In this document: positions 30,665-39,109 of the stretch, piece after piece | Numbering within the stretch: the stretch's first letter is position 1 | Layout of the letters: every line of letters starts with the position of its first letter | The notes under the pieces: generated by a model | Told to the model about the DNA's origin: nothing | Database searches by the model: none | The model's input: only the letters and a program-made list of their open reading frames with translations | Made by a program: the position numbers and the translations under genes | DNA from: Enterococcus lemanii | GTDB taxonomy: Bacteria; Bacillota; Bacilli; Lactobacillales; Enterococcaceae | Length of the DNA: 64,000 nucleotides | Reading direction: 5' to 3' | Assembly (NCBI RefSeq): GCF_016909125.1 | Contig: NZ_JAFBFD010000003.1 | Location: 37,611-101,610, forward strand

Positions 30665-31579
30665 TTATAATAAGCCTACAACATGACCCAAAATCCCTAC
30701 TACAAATAAGCCTAAAATAATAATAATCGGTGAAACCTTTTTCTTCAATAACCACATACAAAGTAACGTGATTAATAAGCCAGCTAAACCAGGAATTAGT
30801 TGATCAAGGTTATCTTGGAGCGTTGTAATTTTTACATCAGATAAGGCTTTTCCTGAAGCTATTTCACCAAAAATTTGTTGCAATCCCTCACTTGAAAACG
30901 GAATTTTATCCCATTCAATATAGGCACCATCTGATAAAGTAACTTTTGAAACAATTGGGACAAAAGAAATATTTACCCATCGTTGAACAAGTGAGGCTAA
31001 TACAAACATCCCTAAAATTGAGGCGCCTTTTGTCACATCTTGCAAGAGACCACCAGATAAATCATCAGTAATCGCAGATCCTGCTTTGTAGCCAAATTCT
31101 TGCGTGTACCACATAAAGCCCCAACGAATAATATTCCAAGCTAAAAAGAAAATAATTGGACCTAAAATATTCCCCGACATCGCAAGGGAAGCACCTAAAG
31201 CACCTAACATCGGACGAACCGTAAACCAAAAGACTGGATCACCAATCCCAGCTAGCGGACCCATCATCCCTACTTTAACCCCTTGAATTGCGACATCATC
31301 AACTGGCGCACCATTCGCACGTTCTTCTTCCAACGCTAAGGTCACACCAATAATCGGTGAAGCAATATAAGGATGGGTGTTAAAGAATTCTAAGTGGCGT
31401 TTTAAAGCCGCCGAACGCTCTTCTTTTGTTTGATACAACTTTTTAATTGCGGGAATCATCGAAAACGCGAATCCGCCATTTTGCATCCGTTCATAGTTCC
31501 ATGATCCTTGAATAAAAGTGGAACGCCAAGCAACAGCTAAGCGGTCTTTCTTACTTAATTGAATTTTTTCTTCTGCCAT
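30665..31579 (-). CDS. manN: Mannose-family PTS permease, IID component
   Basis: 304-residue membrane subunit that, with IIC, forms the sugar channel. The family blocks GSWNYERMQNGGFAFSMIPA, GPLAGIGDPVFWFTVRPM and the C-terminal helix LLITLLCMWLLKKK are present. In E. faecalis the equivalent is mptD. The Man-type IIC/IID pair is also the receptor of class IIa bacteriocins, which is family knowledge. Confidence 0.95.
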   Translation of the reverse strand: MAEEKIQLSKKDRLAVAWRSTFIQGSWNYERMQNGGFAFSMIPAIKKLYQTKEERSAALKRHLEFFNTHPYIASPIIGVTLALEEERANGAPVDDVAIQGVKVGMMGPLAGIGDPVFWFTVRPMLGALGASLAMSGNILGPIIFFLAWNIIRWGFMWYTQEFGYKAGSAITDDLSGGLLQDVTKGASILGMFVLASLVQRWVNISFVPIVSKVTLSDGAYIEWDKIPFSSEGLQQIFGEIASGKALSDVKITTLQDNLDQLIPGLAGLLITLLCMWLLKKKVSPIIIILGLFVVGILGHVVGLL

Positions 31580-31602
31580 TGTGATTTTTCCTCCTTTATC
31601 GT

Positions 31603-32412
31603 TTAATAATCATTTAAAATATCGCCAAGAGGGTCTCCAGAGCTGCTACCGCCACCGGAAGAAGAACCACCCATTTTTGATAAATTTAAGTAAATTAAAG
31701 CCAACGCGACACCAATCGCACCAATGGCAATTAAAGTCAATTCTGATAACGCTGCAACCACAAAACCTAAAACAAAGAACGGCCAAACTTCTTTCGTTGC
31801 CATCATATTAATAACAAGAGCATACCCAACCGCAACAACCATACCACCACCAATTGCCATCCCATCCGTTAACCAAGCTGGCATGGATTCTAAAGATTTT
31901 TGTACCACTTCTGCTGGGATAAATAAAAGGGCGCCTGCTGGGATTGCAATTCGAACCCCTTGCATACAAATCGCTACGACTTGTAAAACTTCAATTTTAC
32001 GATAATTTCCCTCTTCTGCTGCTTTATCCATTAAATGCACAATCGGTACCGCTAAAGTTCGAACAACCATTGTTAAGAATAAACCAGCCACCGCCAAAGG
32101 AATCGCAATCGCAATCGCCGCTGGAATACCAGCTTTCCCTTGACCACCTAAAACTAAAATAATAGCTGCCGCAACCGACGCAAGTGCCGCATCCGGTGCA
32201 ACTGCGGCTCCAATATTCGCCCAACCAAGAGCAATCATTTGTAAAGACCCGCCTAACATAATACCTATCTCTAAATTTCCAGTTACAAGACCGATTAAAG
32301 TACAAGCCACAAGCGGTTGATGGAATTGAAATTCATCTAAAATCCCTTCCATCCCGGCTAAAAAGGCAACAAATACAACTAAAACGATTTGAATTACATT
32401 TAAGTCCGACAT
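31603..32412 (-). CDS. manM: Mannose-family PTS permease, IIC component
   Basis: 269-residue polytopic protein: FLAGMEGILDEFQFHQPLVA at the N-terminus, GNLEIGIMLGGSLQMIALGW, then a run of hydrophobic helices. The C-terminus is Ser/Gly-rich (GGSSSGGGSSSG). It couples to manL and manN with short gaps of 18 and 23 nt. Confidence 0.95.
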   Translation of the reverse strand: MSDLNVIQIVLVVFVAFLAGMEGILDEFQFHQPLVACTLIGLVTGNLEIGIMLGGSLQMIALGWANIGAAVAPDAALASVAAAIILVLGGQGKAGIPAAIAIAIPLAVAGLFLTMVVRTLAVPIVHLMDKAAEEGNYRKIEVLQVVAICMQGVRIAIPAGALLFIPAEVVQKSLESMPAWLTDGMAIGGGMVVAVGYALVINMMATKEVWPFFVLGFVVAALSELTLIAIGAIGVALALIYLNLSKMGGSSSGGGSSSGDPLGDILNDY

Positions 32413-32430
32413 AATAAACCTCCTCTGATT

Positions 32431-33414
32431 TTAAGCAAGCTCTCTTTTTGCTTTTTTAATTAGTTCATCCATGTTATCTTTTGAATCATTCGGTACTTTA
32501 CGCACGTCAAAAACCACGCCTTGTGATTTTAATTTTTCAAATGCCGCCACGTCGTCATTGCCCATAGATAACACTTTATTAACAACTACTTTTCCTGTTG
32601 AGTGAGCCATTGAACCCACGTTGACTTCTTTAATATCAACGCCACCTTCAATTACGCGAACAACGTCTTGTGGATTTTCAAATAATAATAAGGCCTTTGT
32701 ATCACCAAAACGTGGATCTTTTGCAATTTGAATCATTTTATCAACTGGAATGACGTTTGCTTTTACTCCTGGTGGGGCTGCTTGCTCAATTAGTTTTTTA
32801 CGTAAATCATCTTTTGATACCGCGTCAGATACAACAATAATCCGACTTGGATTGGTCGCTTTTGTCCAAGCAGTAGCCACTTGTCCGTGTAACAAGCGAG
32901 AGTCAACCCGAGTTAAGACAAACTTAATTTTGCCATCGCCCAAAACCGTCCCCTCTGGAATCGCGCCTTGAACAGGACTTGGTGCCGCAGTAACTGACAC
33001 TGCATCTGCTGGTTCCAATTCTTCTGGTTTCACTTTCACGCCTTCTTTGGCTGTACTAATAATTGCAGCGGCTACTTCATGAGCAGTATTCATTGAAAGT
33101 CTTGCCGCATAGGCTTCAATTAACATTGGTAAATTCATACCTGCTACAATCGCCCACGTATCTTTGTGTGCTTCAAACAAGTTGTTGGCTTGGTTAAAAG
33201 GCGTTCCTCCCCATAAATCAACTAAAAATAAGACTTGCGTTTGGTCTTCAAAAGTCGCAATCGCTTCTTCCATCTTTCGTCTGACATCATCTGGGCCTTC
33301 GCTTGGATTTAAAATACAGGCAGCCACATTTGCTTGTTCGCCAAAAATCATACTCCCTGATTGCATCAAACCGTTTGCAAATTCTCCATGACTTGCTAGG
33401 ATAATTCCTACCAT
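32431..33414 (-). CDS. manL: Mannose-family PTS IIAB protein
   Basis: Cytoplasmic phosphotransfer protein. The IIA domain is residues 1-135 with phospho-His9 (ILASHGEFANG). A Pro/Ala-rich linker (about 136-160) joins it to the IIB domain with phospho-His176 (RVDSRLLHGQVATAW). It receives phosphate from HPr and passes it to the sugar in ManMN. It lies 25 nt after a separate IIB gene. Confidence 0.96.
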   Translation of the reverse strand: MVGIILASHGEFANGLMQSGSMIFGEQANVAACILNPSEGPDDVRRKMEEAIATFEDQTQVLFLVDLWGGTPFNQANNLFEAHKDTWAIVAGMNLPMLIEAYAARLSMNTAHEVAAAIISTAKEGVKVKPEELEPADAVSVTAAPSPVQGAIPEGTVLGDGKIKFVLTRVDSRLLHGQVATAWTKATNPSRIIVVSDAVSKDDLRKKLIEQAAPPGVKANVIPVDKMIQIAKDPRFGDTKALLLFENPQDVVRVIEGGVDIKEVNVGSMAHSTGKVVVNKVLSMGNDDVAAFEKLKSQGVVFDVRKVPNDSKDNMDELIKKAKRELA

Positions 33415-33439
33415 CGTTTTACCTCCTCTTTTTTCATTC

Positions 33440-33946
33440 TTACTTGAATGATTTTTCTAATAATTCATTCAAATAAATTTTCCGATCATTTGGAACTTTT
33501 CGCACTTCAAGTTCCACCCCGTGCTCTGCCAAAAATCGAAATGCAGCAACGTCTTCTTCATCAACTGATATAAAATTCGTAACCATTTTTTTACCAACTT
33601 GAAACCGCATGCCGCCGATATTGACGCTTTTAATCGCGATTCCTTGTTGAATAAGTGCGACCACTTCTTGTGGCTGCGTGAATAAGAGCATAATCTTTTG
33701 ATCTTGAAATAATTGACTTTGATAAACTGAAACAAATTTTTCGACCGTTACGACATTCGCTTTCACTCCTGGCGGGGCAGCTTCTTGCAATAAAAACTTA
33801 CGTAGAGGGTCCTTGGCAACTTCTTCACTAATGACAATAATTCGAGCAACATTAGTAGCTTTTGTCCAAGCCGTCGCAACTTGTCCGTGAATCAAACGAT
33901 CGTCAATCCGCGCCAATTGAAGATTTAATTTCTCACCCCTACACAT
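33440..33946 (-). CDS. Stand-alone mannose-family PTS IIB protein
   Basis: 168 residues, a single IIB domain with the phospho-His20 motif ARIDDRLIHGQVATAW, closely similar to the IIB half of ManL, including GVKANVVTVEKFVSVYQ against GVKANVIPVDKMIQIAK. The start is ATG 33946, seven bases after AGGAGG. First gene after the sigma-54 promoter. In E. faecalis mpt the same extra IIB exists; it may report transport state to the LevR-type activator, which is inference. Confidence 0.92.
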   Translation of the reverse strand: MCRGEKLNLQLARIDDRLIHGQVATAWTKATNVARIIVISEEVAKDPLRKFLLQEAAPPGVKANVVTVEKFVSVYQSQLFQDQKIMLLFTQPQEVVALIQQGIAIKSVNIGGMRFQVGKKMVTNFISVDEEDVAAFRFLAEHGVELEVRKVPNDRKIYLNELLEKSFK

Positions 33947-33972
33947 AAATACTCCTCCTCTCATGTCTATAC

Positions 33973-33990
33973 AAGCAAAAAGTATGCCAA
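33973..33990 (-). promoter_or_regulatory. Sigma-54 promoter of the mannose PTS operon
   Basis: On the minus strand TTGGCATACTTTTTGCTT has the invariant GG at 33988-33987 and GC at 33976-33975, separated by exactly ten bases, matching the -24/-12 consensus TGGCAY-N5-TTGCW. It lies about 30 bases before the IIB start codon, and a LevR-type sigma-54 activator gene is directly upstream. Confidence 0.93.
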
Positions 33991-34039
33991 GTATTTCGAT
34001 ACACTATTAAGCTTTTCTCAATCTTTTGAACCAAAAATA

Positions 34040-34076
34040 AAATACACTAGCAGAATACAGTTCTTCTAGTGTATTT
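34040..34076 (-). terminator. Terminator of levR
   Basis: The arms AAATACACTAG (34066-34076 on the minus strand) and CTAGTGTATTT (34040-34050) are followed by a T-rich tail; the levR stop codon TAG is part of the first arm. Confidence 0.85.
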
Positions 34077-36867
34077 CATGTGTATTTTCTTGTTGTTCTA
34101 GCATCATTAATAAATAATAACGTTCAATCATCGAAATCGTTAAATGGAATGTTTCTTCTAAAACGAGTAAATGCCGATCGAGCTTTTCTTTTTGCGGATG
34201 TTTTTTTACAAAATCTACTTGCTCCAAGGAACCTTCTAAAGACTGATTCAAGATATTTCTTTCAATCACACCACTTAAGTGCAAGACAAAATTCATATGA
34301 AAGGCAGGCGTCGTCTTTCCATGACACCACTCTTCCAGCAAATCACTGCTTATTTGCCACAACGGTTCAAACGCTTTGGCAGGGTTTAAAAACATCACCG
34401 TTTTCTCCATTTCCGTCTGGCAAATGTTTTTGAAATCTTCAAACTCAAGCTCACTTTCGTTTTCAGTAATTTCGCCTAACATAATTTGCTCTAATAAACA
34501 ATCTAAATCCGAATGAAGCAATCTTTCTAGCGAGATGTGCGGCGCTTGGATTTTTGGATCTACAATACCTGTTGTCGCCAAAAAGTTGTATTTTTTTTGC
34601 AACAGCGGTAGTTTTTTTTCAATTTCAACAACCGATTCTGCAACCACAACAAGATGATTAAAATTCTTTTTATGCAATGTCGCTTCAATCATTTCTTTAA
34701 TTCTTTGCGCTGTCCCTTGACCGGAAGCACAAATTGCTAAAATCGCTTGCGGTTTCTCTGATCCTGTTTTTTCTTCTTCTACTTGAAAAGCATGGTATCC
34801 TTGAAATTCTTTTAAAGAATCAACTAAATCAGTCAATGTCGTCCCGAGGGTTTCCGCTTTCCTTGTTCCTTCAAGTACAATCGGTGTTGTTACCATATCA
34901 AGGGTCTCAACATAAATGCCGGTTTCTTGATACAACCTTTCGCCAAAACTTGTTAAAGAGCCCATATCAACTAATAATAAGACCCCGTAACCTTGATCTG
35001 ATTGACAAACAGCTTCCTTGATTTTTTCATAAGCCGTTTTCGGCGACATCTCTAGTGGCATATCTACGGCTAATGGGTGGTCAGTCCCTAGCAATTGGCG
35101 AGCAACTTCGGCCATACTTGAAGCCGTACTTTTTCCATGAGCCGCCACCACTAGCCCAACGCGACCTTTCACTAAATTACGACTGAGCGAAATTAAAAGT
35201 GCCGCTAAATAATAGATTTCTTCTTCAGGCACTGTAATTGAAAAATAACTCGAAATTTGTTTTTTCATCGATGTAGCCAACTCAAACTCAAGCGGATAGT
35301 CCGCTACCATTCGGCGAATATTAGGATTGAGATGCCGTTCTTCATTGATTGCATGTTTTTTCAAAAAAGAACTTATATGTAAGCTCATCGCATATAAAAA
35401 ATTACGGGCCATCCCTTCAGATAAGTGTTCTTTAATTTGTTCATAAATCATGCGTGTCAATTCAACAACCTTTGGGTCAACAAATTCACTTAATTTACTC
35501 TCTGCTGAGAATGAAAAACCGTGATTTTTATAAAAAGATTGCAAATGAATATGAATATCGCGTGTAATAAAGTCATTAATTTCCTTTTGACTAACTCCTT
35601 CTTCTTTTAATAATGTCGCCTTGTCGCCAATTATTTCATATAAATTATATGGGAGCTCATAGCTATCGGAATAACGAACTGAAAATTCTTCACCTGGATC
35701 AACGACTAAGCCAGACGATAAATAATGCGAAAATTCAAGTGCTTCTTCCCGATTGTTTGAAAAAGATGGCAAGCCATTTTGAATACCATCTGGTAAATCT
35801 GCTAGCGTTAAATCGATTTGACTTTGATTTAAATGATTTAAAAATCCGCGAGCACAAGCTAATTGGACACTTGATTTTAATTGACCAATATTTCCAAAAC
35901 CGACACTACCAATTAACGCCTTCACCACTTCTTCTGTTAAAGAAATCCGACGATTAATTCGAGTCGCTTCTTGGGCAATCATCAATTGAATAAAATCGAT
36001 TTTCTCTTCCGTCGTTCGTTGTTCAAAAGCAGGCAACTGAATATGAATAGGAATCCGACGCAAAAAAGTATCAAGTAAAACTGAATTCGTATTTTCAGTT
36101 GTCGCTCCAACAATTCGAACGTTTGCTTGTCGATTTTTTCCTAGTTCTCCTAAACGGCCATAAGTTCCATAGTCCATTAAATAAAAAATCATCTCTTGCC
36201 CTTCTGGTGGCAGGCGATGAATTTCATCTAAAAACAAAATGCTATGATCTGCCTCATCAATCAAACCTTTTCTTTCACTATCTGCTCCAGTAAAAGCACC
36301 TTGCACATAACCAAATAAATGACTCATCAATAACTCTGGACTATTCGCGTAATCCGCGCAATTAAAAACAATTAATTTTTTATCAAGTCCAATAATTTGT
36401 CTTTCTTGTGCGTACTGAAACATACTATGCGCAAAATGTGTTTTCCCCGAACCAGTTGGCCCTGTGATCAAGCAATCTAACCCTTTAGGCGGATACAAAA
36501 CAGCCGCTTTGGCTTGTTCAACAGCATTTTTTAAACTACTTTGATTCCCAATTAATTGTGAAAAAACATCTGATTTCGCGATTGGTACATCGCTTTGTTT
36601 AGATGGTAGCTGAGGACTGGCAGAATGTTGATGCAAAACTTCTGCTTCAACGGAAGAAGGAGTATTTTGTAATTGATACCGTACGGGGCGTCCGACTAAT
36701 TTAATCATCAGCCCTTTTCGAACAAATTCGTTTAAGTCTTTACTTACATTGGAACGTTGTAAAGAAAGTTCTTCCGCAATTTCTTGCGTTGTAAACAATT
36801 GGTTTTCACTATTCAAACGAATTTGTTCGAGTATAAAGTCATATATTGATTGTTGGCGTTTAGTCAT
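34066..36867 (-). CDS. levR: Sigma-54-dependent PTS-regulated activator, LevR/ManR family
   Basis: 933-residue activator of the mannose PTS operon. Order: winged helix (residues 1-60); AAA+ domain with Walker A GPTGSGKT at 136-143, GAFTGA for contact with sigma-54, and ILFLDEIHRL; first PRD; an EIIA-Man-like domain (GLVVAAHGKSTAS); an EIIB-Gat-like domain (AILAICASGQGTAQR); and a C-terminal second PRD. HPr- and EIIB-mediated phosphorylation of the PRD and EIIA domains would set activity. E. faecalis calls it mptR. ATG 36867 is preferred over GTG 36873. Confidence 0.95.
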   Translation of the reverse strand: MTKRQQSIYDFILEQIRLNSENQLFTTQEIAEELSLQRSNVSKDLNEFVRKGLMIKLVGRPVRYQLQNTPSSVEAEVLHQHSASPQLPSKQSDVPIAKSDVFSQLIGNQSSLKNAVEQAKAAVLYPPKGLDCLITGPTGSGKTHFAHSMFQYAQERQIIGLDKKLIVFNCADYANSPELLMSHLFGYVQGAFTGADSERKGLIDEADHSILFLDEIHRLPPEGQEMIFYLMDYGTYGRLGELGKNRQANVRIVGATTENTNSVLLDTFLRRIPIHIQLPAFEQRTTEEKIDFIQLMIAQEATRINRRISLTEEVVKALIGSVGFGNIGQLKSSVQLACARGFLNHLNQSQIDLTLADLPDGIQNGLPSFSNNREEALEFSHYLSSGLVVDPGEEFSVRYSDSYELPYNLYEIIGDKATLLKEEGVSQKEINDFITRDIHIHLQSFYKNHGFSFSAESKLSEFVDPKVVELTRMIYEQIKEHLSEGMARNFLYAMSLHISSFLKKHAINEERHLNPNIRRMVADYPLEFELATSMKKQISSYFSITVPEEEIYYLAALLISLSRNLVKGRVGLVVAAHGKSTASSMAEVARQLLGTDHPLAVDMPLEMSPKTAYEKIKEAVCQSDQGYGVLLLVDMGSLTSFGERLYQETGIYVETLDMVTTPIVLEGTRKAETLGTTLTDLVDSLKEFQGYHAFQVEEEKTGSEKPQAILAICASGQGTAQRIKEMIEATLHKKNFNHLVVVAESVVEIEKKLPLLQKKYNFLATTGIVDPKIQAPHISLERLLHSDLDCLLEQIMLGEITENESELEFEDFKNICQTEMEKTVMFLNPAKAFEPLWQISSDLLEEWCHGKTTPAFHMNFVLHLSGVIERNILNQSLEGSLEQVDFVKKHPQKEKLDRHLLVLEETFHLTISMIERYYLLMMLEQQENTHEIH

Positions 36868-36895
36868 CCCCACTTTGCTCCCCCCCTTTTCTTTA

Positions 36896-36924
36896 AGTAT
36901 AACGATATTTTAATTTTTTTCCAA
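36896..36924 (-). promoter_or_regulatory. Promoter of levR
   Basis: On the minus strand TTGGAA (36919-36924) and TATACT (36896-36901) stand 17 bases apart, about 29 bases before the start codon. Confidence 0.75.
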
Positions 36925-37183
36925 TAATAGCATTAATTTAAGCAGAAGAAAAAAATAACTAGCCTAAGCCTCGTCCAAAATCAGAAACGCTCCCAGTAAT
37001 TTTGGTAACACTAAGTTTCTCATAAAAATAGCCATAAAATAAATAGCAACACACAAAGCAACCATAAAAATTTCTGACTCCCTGATACATCCAGGATGAA
37101 AAAAGCAAAGACAATTGAAAAGTGAATTAATTCTATTATTTTTTAGATTAACGTATTCAATAATTTATCTTAAAACATAAAAA
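36925..37183. other. Gene-poor gap between levR and rpmA
   Basis: AT-rich stretch of about 260 bases with no recognised gene. The only item of note is a minus-strand 33-codon frame (36964-37065) coding a hydrophobic peptide (MVALCVAIYFMAIFM at its start) with a poorly spaced GGGAG upstream. It may be chance or a decayed membrane gene. Confidence 0.4.
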
Positions 37184-37218
37184 AGCTCAAAACCCAATCA
37201 TATCAAGGGTTTTGAGCT
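37184..37218 (-). terminator. Terminator of the rplU-prp-rpmA operon
   Basis: 12-bp perfect arms AGCTCAAAACCC / GGGTTTTGAGCT with an 11-base loop and six T residues on the minus strand. Confidence 0.92.
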
Positions 37219-37226
37219 ATCATTTC

Positions 37227-37520
37227 TTAAGCTTCTACTGCTACAGGATAAACGGATACTTGTTTTCTGTCGCGGCCTTTACGTTCGAAACGTACCACAC
37301 CGTCAACTTTTGCATATAAAGTATCGTCGCCACCGATTCCAACGTTTAATCCTGGATGGATTTTAGTTCCACGTTGGCGGTAAAGGATTGAACCACCTGT
37401 AACTGTTTGACCGTCAGCACGTTTAGCGCCTAAACGTTTTGATTGAGAGTCACGACCGTTAGAAGTCGAACCTCCACCTTTTTTGTGAGCGAAGAATTGT
37501 AAATTCATTTTCATCAACAT
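37227..37520 (-). CDS. rpmA: 50S ribosomal protein L27
   Basis: 97-residue ribosomal protein whose N-terminus reaches the peptidyl-transferase centre. It carries the Firmicute-type N-terminal extension [10 protein letters not shown] before AHKKGGGST, which the protease Prp (gene next door) removes after the two Phe. ATG 37520 has AGGAGG eight bases upstream; the frame opens earlier at a GTG. Standard sequence afterwards ([17 protein letters not shown]). Confidence 0.97.
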   Translation of the reverse strand: MLMKMNLQFFAHKKGGGSTSNGRDSQSKRLGAKRADGQTVTGGSILYRQRGTKIHPGLNVGIGGDDTLYAKVDGVVRFERKGRDRKQVSVYPVAVEA

Positions 37521-37532
37521 CAGATGCACCTC

Positions 37533-37877
37533 CTATTGTTTCGTTAAAGTTTGAATTTCGATAAATTGATTGTTTTCTTTTTGAACGTCTTGAAGTCCTA
37601 ATAACAAATTTTCAAGTAAAATTTGAGTAATGTTTGTCTGTTCTTGTGTCAGATGACTTGGAATTTCAACAAAAAGTTGACCTCCATTGACTTCATCGGC
37701 TTCAATCATCGGCGTTACTCCTGCTAAAGCATCAATACCATTTACAGTATTAATTGCTAATGCAGAAACCGCTGCACAAACAATATCGCTCCCATATTCA
37801 CCTGCATTTGCATGGCCACTTAATTCAAAAGATTTAATACGACCAGACTCATTGCGTTTAAATGTTCCTTTAATCAT
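37533..37877 (-). CDS. prp: Ribosomal-processing cysteine protease Prp
   Basis: 114-residue protease that cuts the N-terminal extension of L27. The catalytic His and Cys lie in SGHANAGEYGSDIVCAAVSAL, near residues 22 and 34. The start is ATG 37877 (AGGAAAAACG upstream); the longest frame runs back into rplU. Always between rplU and rpmA in Firmicutes. Confidence 0.95.
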   Translation of the reverse strand: MIKGTFKRNESGRIKSFELSGHANAGEYGSDIVCAAVSALAINTVNGIDALAGVTPMIEADEVNGGQLFVEIPSHLTQEQTNITQILLENLLLGLQDVQKENNQFIEIQTLTKQ

Positions 37878-37899
37878 CGTTTTTCCTATCTGTAATTTA

Positions 37900-38208
37900 T
37901 TATGCGTTAATGGCATTAATAACTACTTTAGTGTATGGTTGACGATGACCTTGTTTACGGTGAGAATCTTTTTTCGGTTTGTATTTGAAAGTAACAACTT
38001 TCTTTTGTTTACCGTGTTTCTCAACTGTTCCTTCAACAGTTGCACCTGCAACAGTCGGAGCGCCAACTTTTGTTGTTTCGCCACCAACTAAGATTACTTC
38101 GTCAAAAGTTACTGTTTCGCCAGCTTCTACGTTTAATTTTTCAACGTAAATTGCTTGACCTACCTCAACTTTCACTTGTTTACCACCAGTTTTGATAATT
38201 GCGTACAT
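37900..38208 (-). CDS. rplU: 50S ribosomal protein L21
   Basis: 102-residue ribosomal protein beginning [17 protein letters not shown] and ending in the basic block [24 protein letters not shown] stands 11 bases before ATG 38208; the longer frame up to 38250 lacks a start signal. First gene of the operon behind an L21-type leader. Confidence 0.97.
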   Translation of the reverse strand: MYAIIKTGGKQVKVEVGQAIYVEKLNVEAGETVTFDEVILVGGETTKVGAPTVAGATVEGTVEKHGKQKKVVTFKYKPKKDSHRKQGHRQPYTKVVINAINA

Positions 38209-38322
38209 GCTATCAAGCACCTCCTTATAATATAGACTTAGACTCGCCATCCTAAGTGACTTTCGTACTTAAAAACTTATTCTGTGCGGTTGTAGCTGTG
38301 GAGTCCACAATTACAACAATCC
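38209..38322 (-). ncRNA. L21-type ribosomal protein leader RNA
   Basis: The transcribed region before rplU contains TGTGGACTCCACAGC, a small hairpin, and CTACAACCGCACAGA, which I associate with the L21 leader family described upstream of rplU in Firmicutes, and then a second potential hairpin (GACTTAGACTCGCC arm region). Such leaders bind a ribosomal protein to repress the operon. A covariance-model search would settle it. Confidence 0.7.
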
Positions 38323-38323
38323 T

Positions 38324-38352
38324 ATTTTAGCAAAAAGTTATTTCTTCGTCAA
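38324..38352 (-). promoter_or_regulatory. Promoter of rplU-prp-rpmA
   Basis: On the minus strand TTGACG (38347-38352) and TAAAAT (38324-38329) are separated by 17 bases, with a near-consensus sequence, giving a leader of about 115 nt. Confidence 0.88.
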
Positions 38353-38413
38353 TAAGAAAGTTGTATTTTCAGGAATTTATCATTTTCTTTTCAGTACTAT
38401 GCTTAATTAATGC

Positions 38414-38485
38414 CTGCTGAATAATTACCAAGTATTCATAACGTGACCAATTTTCGAATATTGATTTAAAGTTATTAAAAATAAA
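38414..38485 (-). repeat. Copy A of a 72-73 bp dispersed repeat
   Basis: Read on the minus strand, this segment matches 46636-46708 on the plus strand with seven substitutions and one gap over 73 aligned positions. It contains the near-palindrome CAATATTCGAAAATTG. It lies between the rplU promoter and the leu operon terminator, which it slightly overlaps. Confidence 0.9.
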
Positions 38486-38519
38486 GTAGTGACCTTTGTC
38501 TGTCGGTCACTACTTTATT
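38480..38519 (-). terminator. Terminator of the leu operon
   Basis: 15-bp arms AATAAAGTAGTGACC / GGTCACTACTTTATT with a 10-base loop, directly after the leuD stop and followed by T-rich sequence on the minus strand. Confidence 0.9.
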
Positions 38520-38521
38520 TT

Positions 38522-39109
38522 TTATGCTCGATAAGAAGGAATCGTCTCTTCATAAGCTGTAATTTGATCAGCTACAAAAAGCGTTTCACCAATTTCATCC
38601 AAACCATTTACTAGTCGGTGTTTCCAACTGCTATCAATTTCAAAAGAGAATGTGTGATTTAAAACTTTGACTACTTGATTTGGCAAGTCTACCGTCACAG
38701 GGGTGTCTGCCGTAATTTTTGCAAGGGCAGCAATTTCAGCTTTTTCTAAAACGATTGGTAAAAGTCCATTCTTCACTGCGTTCATATAAAAGATATCACT
38801 AAAACTTTCGGCAATAACCGTTTTAAATCCATAGTCCATTAAAGCCCACGCCGCATGCTCACGCGAAGAACCGGAACCAAAGTTTTCGCCACTAACTAAA
38901 ATCGTTGCGCCTTGGTATTGTTCTTCATTTAAAATAAAATCCGGGTTCAAGCTACGGTCTCTTAAATAACGCCAATCGTCAAATAAAAATTCGCCAAACC
39001 CCGTTTTTTCAATTCGTTTTAAATAGGTCTTAGGAATAATTTGATCCGTATCCACGTTATCATTCATAAAAGGAACCGATTTTCCTTGGTGAATCGTAAA
39101 AGCTTCCAT
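38522..39109 (-). CDS. leuD: 3-isopropylmalate dehydratase small subunit
   Basis: 195-residue swivel subunit of isopropylmalate isomerase. Key blocks are [20 protein letters not shown], the substrate-loop [15 protein letters not shown] and the KNGLLPIVL region. The ATG follows the leuC stop without a gap. Last gene of the operon. Confidence 0.96.
   Translation of the reverse strand: MEAFTIHQGKSVPFMNDNVDTDQIIPKTYLKRIEKTGFGEFLFDDWRYLRDRSLNPDFILNEEQYQGATILVSGENFGSGSSREHAAWALMDYGFKTVIAESFSDIFYMNAVKNGLLPIVLEKAEIAALAKITADTPVTVDLPNQVVKVLNHTFSFEIDSSWKHRLVNGLDEIGETLFVADQITAYEETIPSYRA

Noticed and set aside
32024..32305. 93-residue minus-strand frame inside manM
   Set aside because: Out-of-frame shadow of the IIC gene with an implausible Cys/Trp/Tyr/Ser-rich composition.
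38430..38470. Near-palindrome CAATATTCGAAAATTG in both dispersed repeats as a CodY box
   Set aside because: It resembles AATTTTCWGAAAATT but lacks the central W base, so arm spacing is wrong, and neither copy is at a promoter.
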